In this document: positions 20,471 to 31,867 of the stretch, piece by piece
Numbering within the stretch: position 1 is the first letter of the stretch
Layout of the letters: every line of letters starts with the position of its first letter
Source: Paraescarpia echinospica
Taxonomy: Eukaryota > Annelida > Polychaeta > Sabellida > Siboglinidae
Direction of reading: 5' to 3'
Assembly (NCBI GenBank): GCA_020002185.1
Contig: JAHLWY010000266.1
Location: 62,001-126,000 of the forward strand
Length of the DNA stretch: 64,000 bases
Notes under the pieces: model-generated
The model's input: only the letters and a program-made list of their open reading frames with translations
What the model was told of the DNA's origin: nothing
The model's database searches: none
Translations under genes and position numbers: made by a program

Positions 20471-21300
20471 TATACTTGAAAATTGTGTATACTCTGGCGG
20501 AAGTATACTAGCCGCGCAGACAAAAACAGGTAGTGATGCAGCCGAACTTCTTTCTGGTGTAACTTCTTGGTGCCGCCTCCATTTTAATTCTTGTTGTCGT
20601 CGAACGTTCGAGTGAATTAACATCGCATTAAATTGAATTGTTGATTTGCGCATTTGTGAAGTACACGTCATTTGAGTTCCCGTCAACTTCAAGGCCCTCG
20701 GGGCCGTATAATTCGCGGAAATCGTACAATAATTGTTGTGCGCCAACGCAGTTATTGCCGGTAGGTACTGACCGAAGCCTGCACGCGAAGGCGAAGACCG
20801 TTTTAATCAGGGTACGCACTTCAACGAATTCTGCTCGCGCTGTGTTTTCGCGTGCGACATTTCTGTTGCAAAAACGCTGTGCCGTTTACTCGGCATCTTG
20901 GTAGCGTTTTGTTTCAACCCGTCGTTGCGCGCGCTTTTAACGGTGGTATACGTCATTCATTGCGGGATTCTTGTAGACGGTAAGTTGAAGTTTATTTGCG
21001 TCGCTTTCTTTTTACAATTTGACCAAAATTAAGCGAACTGTTGTCGATTTGACGGCATGCCTATGATTCATTTGCAAGTTTTACAGTTTTGGCACAAATT
21101 GGCAGAAATGATTTTGTGTTTATTCACATCTATAGGTTTTATTTATTCAGTGTTGAAAATTTCGTTGTTCCGACAGATTCCGACAGGTGGTTTTTACGCC
21201 GTTCAAAATGTGACTGTTTTGGCCGATCTGGCACTGTCAGACCGAGAGCGCGTCACCGGAGTCAGTATCAGATCATATTCATATCCATATCTTGGTTATC
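20471..21300. other. No gene recognised; GC-richer 20550-20960
   Basis: Left flank of the K2 insertion. Several CG-containing words and 60-90-codon frames on both strands, none resembling a family I know. It could be the 5' part of an unrecognised element. Confidence 0.35.
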
Positions 21301-21583
21301 TTAAAGGGAATAAAAACATCTATTGCTTGAATTCATATTAAATTAGATCCTGCTATATATTTCCATGTCCACCAAGCCAAAAAAATCCCCAAAAATCGAA
21401 GAATTAAAAATTCCACATTTTATGCTGTACATCCGGACATTTTCGAATATGCATATTTTTGGCGCGCTTTTCGGGATGCCGAGATGTGACGTCAGAGTTG
21501 ACTCTGCCGATACAGCGACCGCTTGTTTACATTCATTCTCAGCAATATGACAGCAGAGGTGGCTGTGTAATGCGAATATCATC

Positions 21584-22075
21584 ATGGTTCATTGTGCGGC
21601 ATTCGGTTGTAATGCAAACTCTTCTAAACATACAGCAACACACCATTTTTTTCGGTTCCCTACGGATCCAGTTTTATTGAAGAAACACAGCCGGCTTTGC
21701 TCCGCTCATTTTGAGAAAAGCTGTTTTGATCGCGATCCGGAGATGTTGGCAACCCTTGGATATCCTGGTGCTCGAATATCGTTGAAAAGCGATGCAGTCC
21801 CAACAATATTCCCGGCAGTAGAAGCTGCATTGATGCCGTCAATCCGCAGAAGACAGGCGTCGGCACGGGCAGGATCGACGGCCGCTTTGCCCGAGTCGAA
21901 GGCAAGCGGGTCTCGCAAGCGTTGTTCCAGTGCCGCAGTCGCCGCTGCAGGCTCCGCTGCCGCTGTCACTACAGCCGGCTCAGCAACTACACCCATGGCT
22001 TCTTTGGGGTACCAGGTTCCTTCGACGAGTGGTGAATTTACGAGGTCTGCTTACCGAAAGCGGCAACGAATCAAG
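21584..22075 (+). pseudogene. THAP zinc-finger exon of the K2 transposon
   Basis: Starts with ATG at 21584. Residues 1-9 give C4 and C9 of the C2CH zinc site (MVHCAAFGC); FFRFP lies at 22-26, C39 and H42 in LCSAHF, and the domain closes with AVPTIF. THAP domains bind DNA and in transposons recognise element ends. The C9-C39 spacing is shorter than the family norm and the conserved central Trp is absent, so an internal deletion has damaged the fold. An Ala/Ser/Arg-rich linker follows, then a plausible splice donor (AAG|GTAATT at 22076). The next exon may be that at 25101. Confidence 0.85.
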
Positions 22076-23449
22076 GTAATTCTTACATGTTATATCTACT
22101 ATTATTATTCTGTAGGTCTAGTATAATGCCTGGACTGGACGGTCTCGTGTGTGTCAAGTGTCAAAATAAGTTATTCAACTTATTGTCATTGTATCCCATT
22201 GGTTCCAATCATATCACGGAACTCTTCCTAAGTATCTTATATTCTAAATGTTGTAGTTATGCACGATACTACTATAATAAATCTACATATACTCAGTTTT
22301 GTGGAAAATTTGATAGTGTAATCAAATCGATTCAGGTGACTGTTTTTATCATTATCATGGTTACAGGAATGTAAGGCAATAAAACAAAAACGTCAGCAAA
22401 TTAATTGATGCTAATTTGTTAGTTATGCATTTAATTAATCTATTTACTTTTACATGCAAATAAGAAATAATTATTTTAATTATACTCGTTGCCGAGTCAG
22501 GTTAGTCTGTTATAATAAGTTTTTTAAACCGTAAGAAGCAATACTTGGATGTAGAACATTGCAATGTGAATTTGCAGATGGAAGAATAATTATATTTTCA
22601 AATGTATTTAACGTTGAATTTGCATAAATTAATTATTATTTTTCATACATAACATTTGTTGTTTTTTAAATGACAATACTTGGACTTTATGAAAGTGCCA
22701 TGCATTTTGATCAACATCAAATGTATGTACACATAAAGTACCATGCATAAGTTAGATATTTAAAACAAAAATTATAAAATTAGGAAGTGGTCTGTCTCAC
22801 TCTCATAGTTGGAACCAGTTGCTGGCAATCTCCTCCTCTGACACATGACTCACTAAAGTCTTATGTCATCAATGACTTGCTGAAGAATTATCCCCCATCA
22901 GTATTCTCTGTAGAAACAGTTTATTACAGTGTTTGGCACCTGTCTGCTAATCCAGCTAATTGGACTCCTTTGTTGTGACTCCTCCACTTGACTGAGGAAC
23001 TAAGTGTAGTGTTTGCCCTAGTCAACTGATCAAAGATCAAATCTAATTAATTACCAGTTGACATTGCACTTTGTAGGTCTTTCCTGCTATGAATAACAAA
23101 TACACCAGCCACCTCCAGCTGGCCCACTGCATTCTCCCTCCAGTTAAAATAGTTATCTGAACCTGATCTACTGGTAATTAAAGCATGCTAGGTGGAAATG
23201 GCAGGAACTGGGTAACATGGATGTGACATGTCGGATACTTATTATTACTATAATTAACCCATGCAATTAACCCATGCCTAACATCACCCTGATCACCATT
23301 GCAATTGGTAAACCTTGCAGGTAGATGTGATTAATTATTATTAATATTGAATGGTTACCACATTGAACACCCTGTAGATTACAGTATGTATTCATCGAGT
23401 TAATAATATATTATGTTTAAGTTTTCAAAAGTAATGTTTTCAATAAATA
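22076..23449. other. Intron-like AT-rich sequence in K2
   Basis: No coding signal recognised. A CTGTAG acceptor-like site lies at about 22112, but the following frame shows no family resemblance. Confidence 0.4.
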
Positions 23450-23715
23450 TAATTCTTACAGTAGATGCAGCTTTCATAACACACACTATTGTAACACACA
23501 AGTACTGTTACATTTGTTACTATAGAATTCTTACAGTAGATGCAGCTTTCATAACACACACTATTGTAACACACAAGTACTGTTACATAACACACACTAT
23601 TGTAACACACAAGTACTGTTACATTTGTTACTATAGAATTCTTACAGTAGAGAGCAGCTTTCATAACACACACTATTGTAACACACAAGTACTGTTACAT
23701 TTGTTACTATAGAAT
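23450..23715 (+). repeat. Tandem repeat within K2, about 72-bp unit with a 45-bp sub-repeat
   Basis: ATTCTTACAGTAGATGCAGC followed by TTTCATAACACACACTATTG and TAACACACAAGTACTGTTAC occurs three times, with one extra partial copy of the last half. It ends with ATTTGTTACTATAGAATT. Copies are almost identical, so the expansion is recent. Confidence 0.9.
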
Positions 23716-25100
23716 TTTTAATATTTCAATAGTAATTTATTGATTTGTATTTTCATAACTCCAGTGCACAGGCCTATGGTGAATTACATTACAGTGTCAT
23801 ATATTGCTATTGCCTAGTTTCCATTTTATTACAGTTGAATATCGAAGACAATGTACATCATGCAATATATACTATTACATTTGAAGGTATTATCATTACA
23901 TTTTGAATTGGAACTACAGTATGTACCGAGATAAATATTTAGAACAAAAATATAACTATTGTATCTTGTATTATCTACTAACAACGTTTACGGATAGAAC
24001 ATATTTTTCATTTTATGTCTGTATAACATGAATGAATGGAAGACAAAAGAAATGTCACTGCAATTTAATAGATTGCAATCAGTGTAATTACACCTTACTG
24101 CTTGGTGCATTGCTAATTACTGGCACAAATCATGATGTTTTTTTAAACAGAAGCTCAGAAATGTACCAAGGACCATTATTCGGCTCCCACATTATTCATG
24201 GGATGGATGTTGGCAATCATAAAACCTGGATAAACTAGTTCAATAGGATACAGAAAGCATAATTAAATTTAAATTTTGATGCGACATATATTAATAAACA
24301 TGTATATATATTATATGCCAGTTACTATTACATTGTTTCTGTTATTATATTGTGCTTTGTTCAACTTATTGTTACTAATAGGTATTATTATTATTACACC
24401 ACTCCTGGAGCAGGCTTCCTATAGTGACTATAAAATTGAGTATTGCAGGATTGTTCATGTCTGCAGTCACATATTGTTATGATAGTAACTATATCAATGG
24501 ATAAGGATTCTACTAATGATGTTACAAAATGTCATTAATGAATTTATTTGATTTTTAACTTAATGTTATTAAAAAAATCAAGTAAATTTATCAAATAATA
24601 AATATGTTCACATTTGGATGTGGGTTGTTGCCCAGCTACCAAGTGTGAAAATGGTCATTTGTTGTGAAACAATAACAATAAATGCAATGCAAGTTGCAAA
24701 CCTATCTATTGTATATTTAATAGATGATTAGTTATAACCAAAAATAAAATGTTCACAAGTAATATATTGTCACATTTTCCAGGTAATTGTTTGCATAAAA
24801 GTGTAACATAACAAAAGTAACTATGTCTCTGTGTAGATTCTGTAAGCGTGATATCAATTATTTATGATGTTTTTATCATAGAATAAACAATACATACCTT
24901 GCAACTTGAAATTAATTTATTAATTTGTATTTTTCACAGCTAGGCAGTCTGTTCACACTTGGAAGCTGGGCAAATGACTAGACAAATGGATGTACTCCTT
25001 TCTGACAAGATGGTAAAAGACAGGATTTTGTTTGCTTTTGTCAGAAACCTACAACAATTTATTTTTTTGCAAATTCTATAAGGGTCATTTGTTATTTCAG
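23716..25100. other. Intron-like AT-rich sequence in K2
   Basis: No gene recognised. It ends in TTGTTATTTCAG, a good splice acceptor at 25100. Confidence 0.45.
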
Positions 25101-25742
25101 TTATTTGCTGACATTCTGGCAGCAGCTCGAGATAGTCCACCGTCGACCAAGAATGGGTCATCTGAAGATACAGCAACTGAATATGACAGCTCTCGTACGG
25201 ATTCCTGTGATACAGAGGATTCCACACCTGAGTCAGTCACAGCTTCCACTCCAAAAAGGAGCAGCAAATGCTTTCAGGTTGACATCAGGCCATCAACTCG
25301 CACGAGAAGAGTGCAAGCAGTCTGTGCATCAGAGCAGGTTGCTGTGCAGGTGACATCAGCAGTGAGGTCAACGAGTTTGCAGTGCAGTTTGTTGACTGGT
25401 CCGATTAGTGACTCGAGTGACTAAAACGGGGAGGAAGTGACATCTGCTGCAGATCCAGAGTATGTTTGCTCTGACAATGATTCGACTAGTCGTGACAGCA
25501 GCAACAGTGACAGCTATGACCATGTCGACCAGTACACTGACACAGAGGAGGGTGTTACAAACAAGACTCCCTTGAGGAAAGATTGCTGCCCTTCCAGGGA
25601 GAGGTACTTCTTGGTTGCAGAGTCTTCACTTCGTCATCTTTTCCCACGTTGCCGAAACTGCACTGGCCAAACCAATGTCGTAGTGCAGCAGTTTCTCGGC
25701 TCAATGGGAAGTTGCCCTGTAAAGATAATAATTGGTCTGTAG
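25101..25742 (+). pseudogene. Second exon of the K2 plus-strand gene (acidic region plus Cys motif)
   Basis: Begins after a TTATTTCAG acceptor. First 100 codons are Ser/Thr/Asp/Glu-rich (SSEDTATEYDSSRTDS), then an in-frame TAA at 25422-25424, then a second acidic stretch (CSDNDSTSRDSSNSDS) leading to RERYFLVAESSLRHLFPRCRNC. An ESxLxxLFxxCxxC block after an acidic linker is what I recall from THAP-linked proteins of Kolobok-type elements in aquatic animals; this is memory-based. A one-base shift near 25715 would open a longer frame with PCKDNNW. Stop and shift mark it as a pseudogene. Confidence 0.55.
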
Positions 25743-26606
25743 ATGTGAAGCTATGCTATTTATTAGCATGTCATAGGTAAAGTGATCAACAAAATGGACT
25801 AGATAACTTGTTTATCAATGGGTATTTGCTGAAGCCATATTCTCATCTGCCTGCAGGGGAAGTATTCCCATGGATGTTGTTTGGCTTATAACCATTGTCT
25901 GTGCACCGTGTGGTGATTCACATTGTGTTACCAGGTATACACAGTTACCAACATTTGGAATGATTCATCCCAGTAACACTGTGTTATGAAACTTGCTTGA
26001 TGAATTTGTAATGATTCAACCCAGTAAAACTGTGTTCTGAAACTTGCTTGATGGATTTGTAATAAATATATCACACAAAAAATTTGATTAAAAATGCTAT
26101 GTCCTTATGATTTTTATGGACATAGTCGTAGGGCACATATATACCCACTGGTAGCATCTCACATATAAGACCCCTAAGGTTACACTAAACCCCTAGGTCT
26201 AGGACATAACCCTTCAGGCTATAACCCATTACCATAATTATTCAATTGTTCTGCATGTTGTTTTAATGTTTATTTTAGTTTATTTTGATTATATAGTAGC
26301 TATATTGTTATGTGTCGGACTCAGAGTAATAAAATTATTGTTCCACATAAATGACAATGATAATCTAGAGCTGTCATTATATATGTCATGATATTATGGT
26401 CATCTCGCGAACAACTGATGGAAGTTTGTCTTTGACAAGTCTGTTTACAATTACTTCGTCCGATGACCTACTTAGCTACAACCTCTAGCTAACTCTCTGT
26501 ACAGCTTTGACACCGCATTTTATAATATAACGTACTAAAACGATATAATTGTTGTTGTCGACAGTTTTCACACCATATGTGTCATTATAATGAAGTTGAA
26601 GCTTAC
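25743..26606. other. No gene recognised; short direct duplication at about 25960-26060
   Basis: GAATGATTCATCCCAGTAAC and AATGATTCAACCCAGTAAAA repeat about 55 bp apart, each followed by ACTGTGTT.TGAAACTTGCTT. Otherwise AT-rich intron-like sequence. Confidence 0.45.
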
Positions 26607-26785
26607 CAGTCGGTGTTGCATGAGCGAACATTGTGACTGTCCGACTCCGCATCATCTTCTTCGCTACCGTCGCTGAAACGCTCGGAAAGAGCGGAATTAG
26701 ACGAATCATCCGCTGTAACCGTTCCCGCTAGTGGCTCAAAATCGTATTATTTCACTTGAAACTCTGCGAAACTCCCACTAGCCAT
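26607..26785 (-). pseudogene. First exon of a minus-strand K2 gene
   Basis: ATG at 26785 on the minus strand, MASGSFAEFQVK, an in-frame TAA, then YDFEPLAGTVTADDSSNS, an acidic stretch, and NVRSCNTD ending in TG|GTAAGC, a strong splice donor. A FEPL segment, acidic linker and NTDW/C boundary resemble the start of P2X7-C-terminal-like (zinc-binding) proteins that are common in invertebrate repeats; this is from memory and uncertain. It is transcribed towards the THAP gene, so K2 would carry convergent genes sharing the interior. The early stop suggests decay unless a downstream start is used. Confidence 0.45.
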
Positions 26786-27061
26786 GATGTTACAAGAGAA
26801 TGGAGAGAACAACAATGGCGATGCATAGATGTCAACAAAGCCGCGAGTCGGCATTGACGTCACGATACCACGTGATCGCCTAGCTCATTAAATTTCAACT
26901 TTCTGCGGGAATCTCTACACAGACGGGTATAAAATAGAATTTTGTCTACAAACGTATTTTTCTGTATTTTTTTAATGTTGTCAAATGTTACATACAATGT
27001 TAATCTTTGTGTACACATGGAAAACGGATTTTAGCTAATGCCTTGTTGTTATTTCCTTTAA

Positions 27062-28264
27062 TTTAAATCCCCACAAAATCAACAGTGAACACTATCTGTT
27101 TTACCTTTTAGATATCAATGATTTTATTAATCATTGATTAATATACGCGGGCCTTGCCCTTGGCCTGGGCTTGGCCCTTGCCTTGGCCTGGCCTGGCCCC
27201 TGGGTGCCGTTGCCTTGGTCTTGGCATGTGATGTGCCATTATCATTTTACGGTTATGCTTTTATTTAGACTTATATAGTATAAATTTCATTATGCCATAA
27301 CTTTAATTAATTGTTCTTAGTTACCTATTAAATCAACAATTTGTTAGACACATTTTTTTTTAGGTAAAATACGTAAATTATTCGACTTAATTTGTTAAAA
27401 AAGTTTCATGACAGTCACTGCACAACATTTTAAAAGTATGTTGTAATATAAATATTAAACGCCTTGAGGCTTGATCAGTTGTAGCATCATTTGTTTAATT
27501 GTGTGACAACATGCAATACATTAAACACCACAGTTATACCTCTCAAGTATCACAATTATTATGAATTTATGTGTGACGTATTATAGAATTTCACACTGCT
27601 CTGTTGAGTAACAGAGGCAGGGATATGAAAATTATTTCATGATATATTTCACATTATATGATACATGATGGCCTTTTTATTTCAGATGCTGTTCACAATT
27701 ACATGCAGTGATACTGATCTTACGCTGATCTGTGTCTGACAGTTAACTCTGAAGATACCAAGCCACAGTCGTCTGAATATGACACCCGTCACCTGCCCGA
27801 TTATATATCTGATTCTACATTGAACAGTGTCCATTCAACATCACACGAACATTACTTATAGACATCATGTTGATGAAAACAACATTATTTTACAGGATAC
27901 TAAAATATGAACCTTGCTGCACATATCTTGCAGCCTACTGGCAGTTATAAGACAATCAACTTCCAATATCACAAAAAGACTGTATTATGAGCAGAGCAGA
28001 CTTCTTCTTCATGGCTTGACTCCCGTGGGCCATGGGGAGTAATGCAGAAAGCAATCTTGCATTTGGGTTCAGTGACGGAATACTGTGAACAATTTATAAC
28101 ATTACTTCATGAAGTTCATGTTAAAATGCAGAACATTGCATTATGAAGCAGTGACAATTGATTACTGGTCTCTACAGAGCCTGCAGCATTCATCCAACCT
28201 GACACAGTCACACATAGACACAGTGAACTAGGAGTATGAATATTGTATTTCATTGTCATGTATT
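27062..28264. other. Right flank of K2; GC-rich simple repeat at 27148-27228
   Basis: 27148-27228 is a low-complexity run of CCTTGGCCTGG-type words, the most GC-rich short stretch in this part of the window. The remaining sequence is AT-rich with no ORF or repeat recognised. Confidence 0.6.
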
Positions 28265-29060
28265 GATCTGTTGAGTTATTTAGCCAATATTTACTTATTA
28301 ATAAAGTTATTGTTAATGTTATATGACTGGTTAATGTATATTTATTATAATGTTTAATGTGGTTGTAAACATTGCATAAATTATATAACTGTCTTCATAA
28401 TTATCGTCATTCCAGCCATTCTTTCGAAATGTAGTGGTCAGTCGTTAGTATGCTAATATTAGCCAATATTAACTTAGTAATTAAGTTACTGTTAATGTGA
28501 AATGACTGGTTAATGTATATTTATTACCATAATTAATGTGGGTTACTGCTTGCATAAATTATACAAATATCTTCATAATCATGGAAACTATGGCCTTTTA
28601 CTGAAATGTGTCGGTCTGTCAAAGTTGCGCACTAATTAGCCAGTATTGACTAATTAATTAAATTGTTAAATGGTTTGTTAATGTATATTTATTATCATTA
28701 TTAATGTAGTTATACACATTGCATAATATGTATAAATATCTTCATAGTCATGGACATTATGGTATTTTACTGATATGTTTTGGTCTGTCGAGGTTGTGCG
28801 CTAATTACCCAATATTGACTAATTAATTAAATAATTATTTTTTAATGCATATTTATTACCATTATTAATGTGGTTATACACATTGCATAATATGTATAAA
28901 ATCTTCATAATCATGGACGTTATGGCCTTTAATTGGAGCATTTTGGCCTGTTGAGTTTTGCATGCTACATAACTAAAATTAACTAATTAATTGCATTAAT
29001 TTGGTTATAATTAATACTAAAAATATTAAATATTATAAATTTATTACTCTTGTCAATGTG
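28265..29060 (+). repeat. Diverged tandem repeat, about 170-180-bp period
   Basis: Blocks containing AGCCAATATTNACTAATTAA, GGTTAATGTATATTTATTA, TTAATGTGGTTATACACATT, ATCTTCATAATCATGGAC and a TGGTCTGTCGAGTT-like word begin at about 28281, 28463, 28638, 28806 and 28975. Copies differ by many substitutions and small indels, so this is an older array than those at 23450 or 57470. Confidence 0.8.
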
Positions 29061-29995
29061 TTTGAAAACCCTGAAGACAGCATTTAAATATCTGTATAAA
29101 TAAAAAAGTTATTACATTTTAAAGCAAATATTTACCTATAGAAAACACAAAAATTAGTCCATTTTGCCATTGTAAGAGATCCACAAAAATGACGCTGTTT
29201 TTCCGTCTTAAAATCGCAATATCTTTTGATCTATTAAAGGTATCTTAATAAAATAAACAGTTATGTGATCATTAACCTATTACCTTTAATTTAAGCCCAT
29301 TCCCAATGTTCTAGCATGATATTTAATTTTTTGTTGAAGTGCCTAATCAGGGTTACAATTACAAAGTTATGGAACAATTTCGATCAGTGTTGGCATGTTT
29401 CTGTCAGGACGGTTTCTACCGTGGTTTAATTAAACCGTGGTGTCTACCGTCTTGTCAAAAATACTTTTCTGACATTAAAATGTCAGAAACTCCATATTTG
29501 ATACGTTTTCTTTCAAAAGTGAGACTGAGCTTAGTTAGTTAGGGGTTTAACCCAGTTTTGCTAGTTTAACCTGGGACTGGGTTAAACTAGGCTTTATTCT
29601 ATTTGAGAACTCAGGATGATATTATTAGGGGATATTCTCGATATTAATACAGTTGGTACGTGGATTGATGGTGGTTTAAACTTATCTTATTATTGATGTC
29701 ATTAAAATTGCTCTTTAAATAAGTGCCAATTTGTTTAGCTATCACTGTAAGTTAACCAGATGATAATTATGCGATTGGTATGTTATGTTATTGACTGAAA
29801 CAACTTTTCTGCACATGACCATTACAAAGGTTTCCCTTCAGATGGTAGTATTTTTTCCAGCCAGAAACTAAGTTAATACGAAGTTAATATCCTCCCTATT
29901 TGTAGTTCGAGCAAAACCCAACATTCAGGTCCCTAAGCCTCCGACTGACATTAATTTTTATGGGCGAGCGCAACAGTCGTAAATGTAAACACAGT
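29061..29995. other. No gene recognised; two short palindromes
   Basis: GGTTTAATTAAACC (about 29423) is a perfect 14-bp palindrome. CTAGTTTAACC and GGGTTAAACTAG (29561-29590) form an imperfect inverted repeat. The region ends where the inverted duplication begins. Confidence 0.4.
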
Positions 29996-30180
29996 GGTTG
30001 TGGGTATGGCTTGTCATCCTAAATCAAGAAAAGTTAAACAAAAGTACATCGAGTCATTGTTGGGGGATGTAAACACACGGTATTTGCACAAGATAGCATT
30101 TGTAGGTAAGAAGGAAGAGATACGTACAAAATTGCGAAGAAAGACTGGTCGCATGACTTGTACTTGTTACCAGTTCTGAC
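29996..30180 (+). pseudogene. YqaJ/SWIM-associated protein fragment, left arm
   Basis: Encodes about 60 residues including KSRKVKQKYIESLLGDVN and YLHKIAFVGKK. The right-arm copy (57469-57256, minus) keeps the next block, DPYNIAKTDWLHD, which the left arm has lost by frameshift. A KIAFVGKKDPY...W..D...LP pattern is one I associate with YqaJ/SWIM-type proteins of invertebrate mobile elements; this is recall, not a search. No nuclease motif is in reach, so only an N-terminal piece remains. Confidence 0.4.
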
Positions 30181-30465
30181 CATAATCCTTTTATGTGTGC
30201 CAGGAAATCCATAATAAAAGGCACTATTATTAGTGAGTCATAGTCATAACATGCATATGTTGCTCTCACAATGAACAGTGCCATTAATTTCTTAACCTGG
30301 GGGGCAGGTTAAACTTGCCAAAATGCTTGATGGAGGTGTAAAGTGATTGGCCCAATGCTTTCTACTCAGCAGCCACCTGTTGTAGCATCTTCAAATAGAT
30401 ATATATACTGTTACACGTGAAAGAAGTACATATTCATTACCAACATTTTTTAGACATTGAATAGT

Positions 30466-30674
30466 TCTTTCTAGTTCTAGTTGTTTCCAGCACTCGGCAA
30501 CGTTCTATTAACCGACTATATTGTGGTTATATGTTATGATCTTATGAGGTCTCATTCAACTAGTCAACCTTTTTCAGAACATTATCGCCAAGCCAACCTT
30601 TCTATGCTGGCACTGAGGGTGGTCACTGCCATGGAGCTTGTCGTCCTCAGTGGTTCTTTTATGTCCCAAATTGA
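30466..30674 (+). mobile_element. 209-bp insertion with GAATAG target duplication
   Basis: GAATAG flanks the segment at 30460-30465 and 30675-30680, and the right arm (56990-57010) has a single GAATAG at the same place, so it is an insertion (or a precise loss on the right). The body has CAGCACTCGGCAACGTTCTA and TCATTCAACTAGTCAACC. A second, diverged copy lies at 42124-42310. No coding capacity or terminal repeats seen. Confidence 0.75.
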
Positions 30675-30699
30675 GAATAGTAACTTTAATAATGCTAAT

Positions 30700-30873
30700 A
30701 GCACTAACATCTTAGTTTGCACCATGTTTAAGGGTGGCAGACCAGTTAAGGCTGTGTGGGAACAGTTTGTTAAAGTAGAAAGTAATGGAAAAACAGTTGC
30801 TAGATGCAAGCTCTGTTGTCACTATATGTCATTCAAGTGTTTCCAGTCATTGCTTCATCGCTTATGCAATTAG
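30700..30873 (+). pseudogene. BED-type zinc-finger exon, left arm
   Basis: GGRPVKAVWEQFVKVESNGK is followed by CKLCC and LHRLCN: the aromatic W..F pair, a CxxC, and a His-Cys end typical of BED fingers, the DNA-binding domain at the start of many hAT transposases. The middle of the finger is altered (KCFQSLLH instead of a KRLRKHL-like helix). The right-arm copy (56970-56797, minus) has the same residues with CKLCCHQMSSK, closer to the usual sequence. Both end at a stop right after the finger; the downstream gene is not identifiable. Confidence 0.65.
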
Positions 30874-30904
30874 CAAAATCATAAATTTATGCATATGGCA
30901 TGTA

Positions 30905-31010
30905 TTAGATTCTGACAGTTTCTGACGTCAGAAATCTGTCAGAAACCAGTCTATGACAGTTTCTGACATTGTCTCGTCAGAAATACCTTCCTGACTGTCA
31001 GAAATCCAAC
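30905..31010. repeat. TTTCTGACAG cluster with a 16-bp perfect palindrome
   Basis: TTTCTGACGTCAGAAA is a perfect palindrome, and CTGACAGTTTCTGAC / GTCAGAAA words occur about seven times in 100 bp in both orientations. The right arm keeps a version at 56670-56760 with changes. Confidence 0.7.
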
Positions 31011-31321
31011 CCTGATTTAGATGAGCCGCCTTCACAGGAAGTCGTAGGGCATTTATAGAGACATGTAGATCTGACCACCAAGGCCACCGCCTACGGTCAG
31101 GAACAACCTAAGTAAACCTAAGTTGTGCCAAGAACAGACTAAAACACCCCACCTTTCCCTCTTTCCTTATCTTATCTCAAATACTGTGGTTAAGTGAACT
31201 TTTAAACCCAAAAGGCAAAACGGCAATAATATCGGCTTTGGCTAGAGGTAAGTTCCTATTCAAAATTTGATGTGAATTATTAAATAAAAACTCTGATATG
31301 TCAGGCTTTTAAGACAGTTGG

Positions 31322-31382
31322 TGCTCGTCCAGTTATGCCTTGTATTTGTGAAGCAGGTTCAATTCCTGCTGATGTTTTCATA
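31322..31382 (+). ncRNA. tRNA-like T-arm, degenerate, left arm
   Basis: GCAGG TTCAATT CCTGC (31353-31369) forms a perfect 5-bp stem and 7-base loop like a tRNA T arm and contains a B-box-like core. The right-arm copy (56290-56306, minus) is identical. The remaining arms are weak, so it is at best an old tRNA-derived sequence. Confidence 0.3.
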
Positions 31383-31867
31383 CTCAAAACATTAACTGGT
31401 TGTTTCACATACTAGCTAGGCCTAACCCCTACCCGAGTTACTACCCAAACGGGTAGTAACTAACAAAGTACTCATTTTGTTTGCATGGAATAATGACAGA
31501 AATTGCGTTACAGTTTTGACAATTTCAGAAACTGCATTTTGCTACATACTATAATAATGCAATTACAAATTCCCAACTTCTGTGAAGATTAAGAACCTAT
31601 TCTATTGGCTTCAAAATATTTCATTTTGCATATATCCAAATGTTTGGATATGCAAAATGAATAGTTTGAATTGAATAAGAACTACCCTAAAGATTGTTCA
31701 GTAATCTATTCTATTGGCATAGTTTATGACATTATAGCAACACATATTTTGATTTAATTTCACTTTGTATGGTTTTAATTGCAGTTTCATGGAACAGGTG
31801 CTTGCAAGAGCACTGCCATTGCTGTTTTAAATGGGATTTAATTGTTAACATAACAACTTTGTGTTAG

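Larger units (their letters stand above)
21301..27061 (+). mobile_element. Kolobok-like TTAA transposon K2 with THAP protein, decayed
   Basis: Starts at TTAA (21301-21304) with end B (TTAAAGGGAATAAAAACATC) and finishes at TTAA (27058-27061), where the reverse strand starts with end A (TTAAAGGAAATAACAACAAG). These are the same two ends as K1 and K4. TGACGTCA lies about 190-200 bp inside both ends (21487-21494 and 26855-26862), with CACGTG beside the right copy. It carries a THAP exon, a second plus-strand exon and a minus-strand exon. A TTAA target plus a THAP protein fits the Kolobok superfamily; piggyBac lacks THAP, and P elements make 8-bp duplications. No complete transposase core was found. 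Confidence 0.75.

Noticed and set aside
20236..20615. Overlapping frames of 76-96 codons around the GTGCTCGGAC repeat as a gene
   Set aside because: Frames are open on both strands over the same repeat and match no known protein.
21301..27061. P-element identity for the THAP element
   Set aside because: P elements make 8-bp duplications. Here the ends sit at TTAA, and a TTAA empty site is demonstrated for the sister copy K4.
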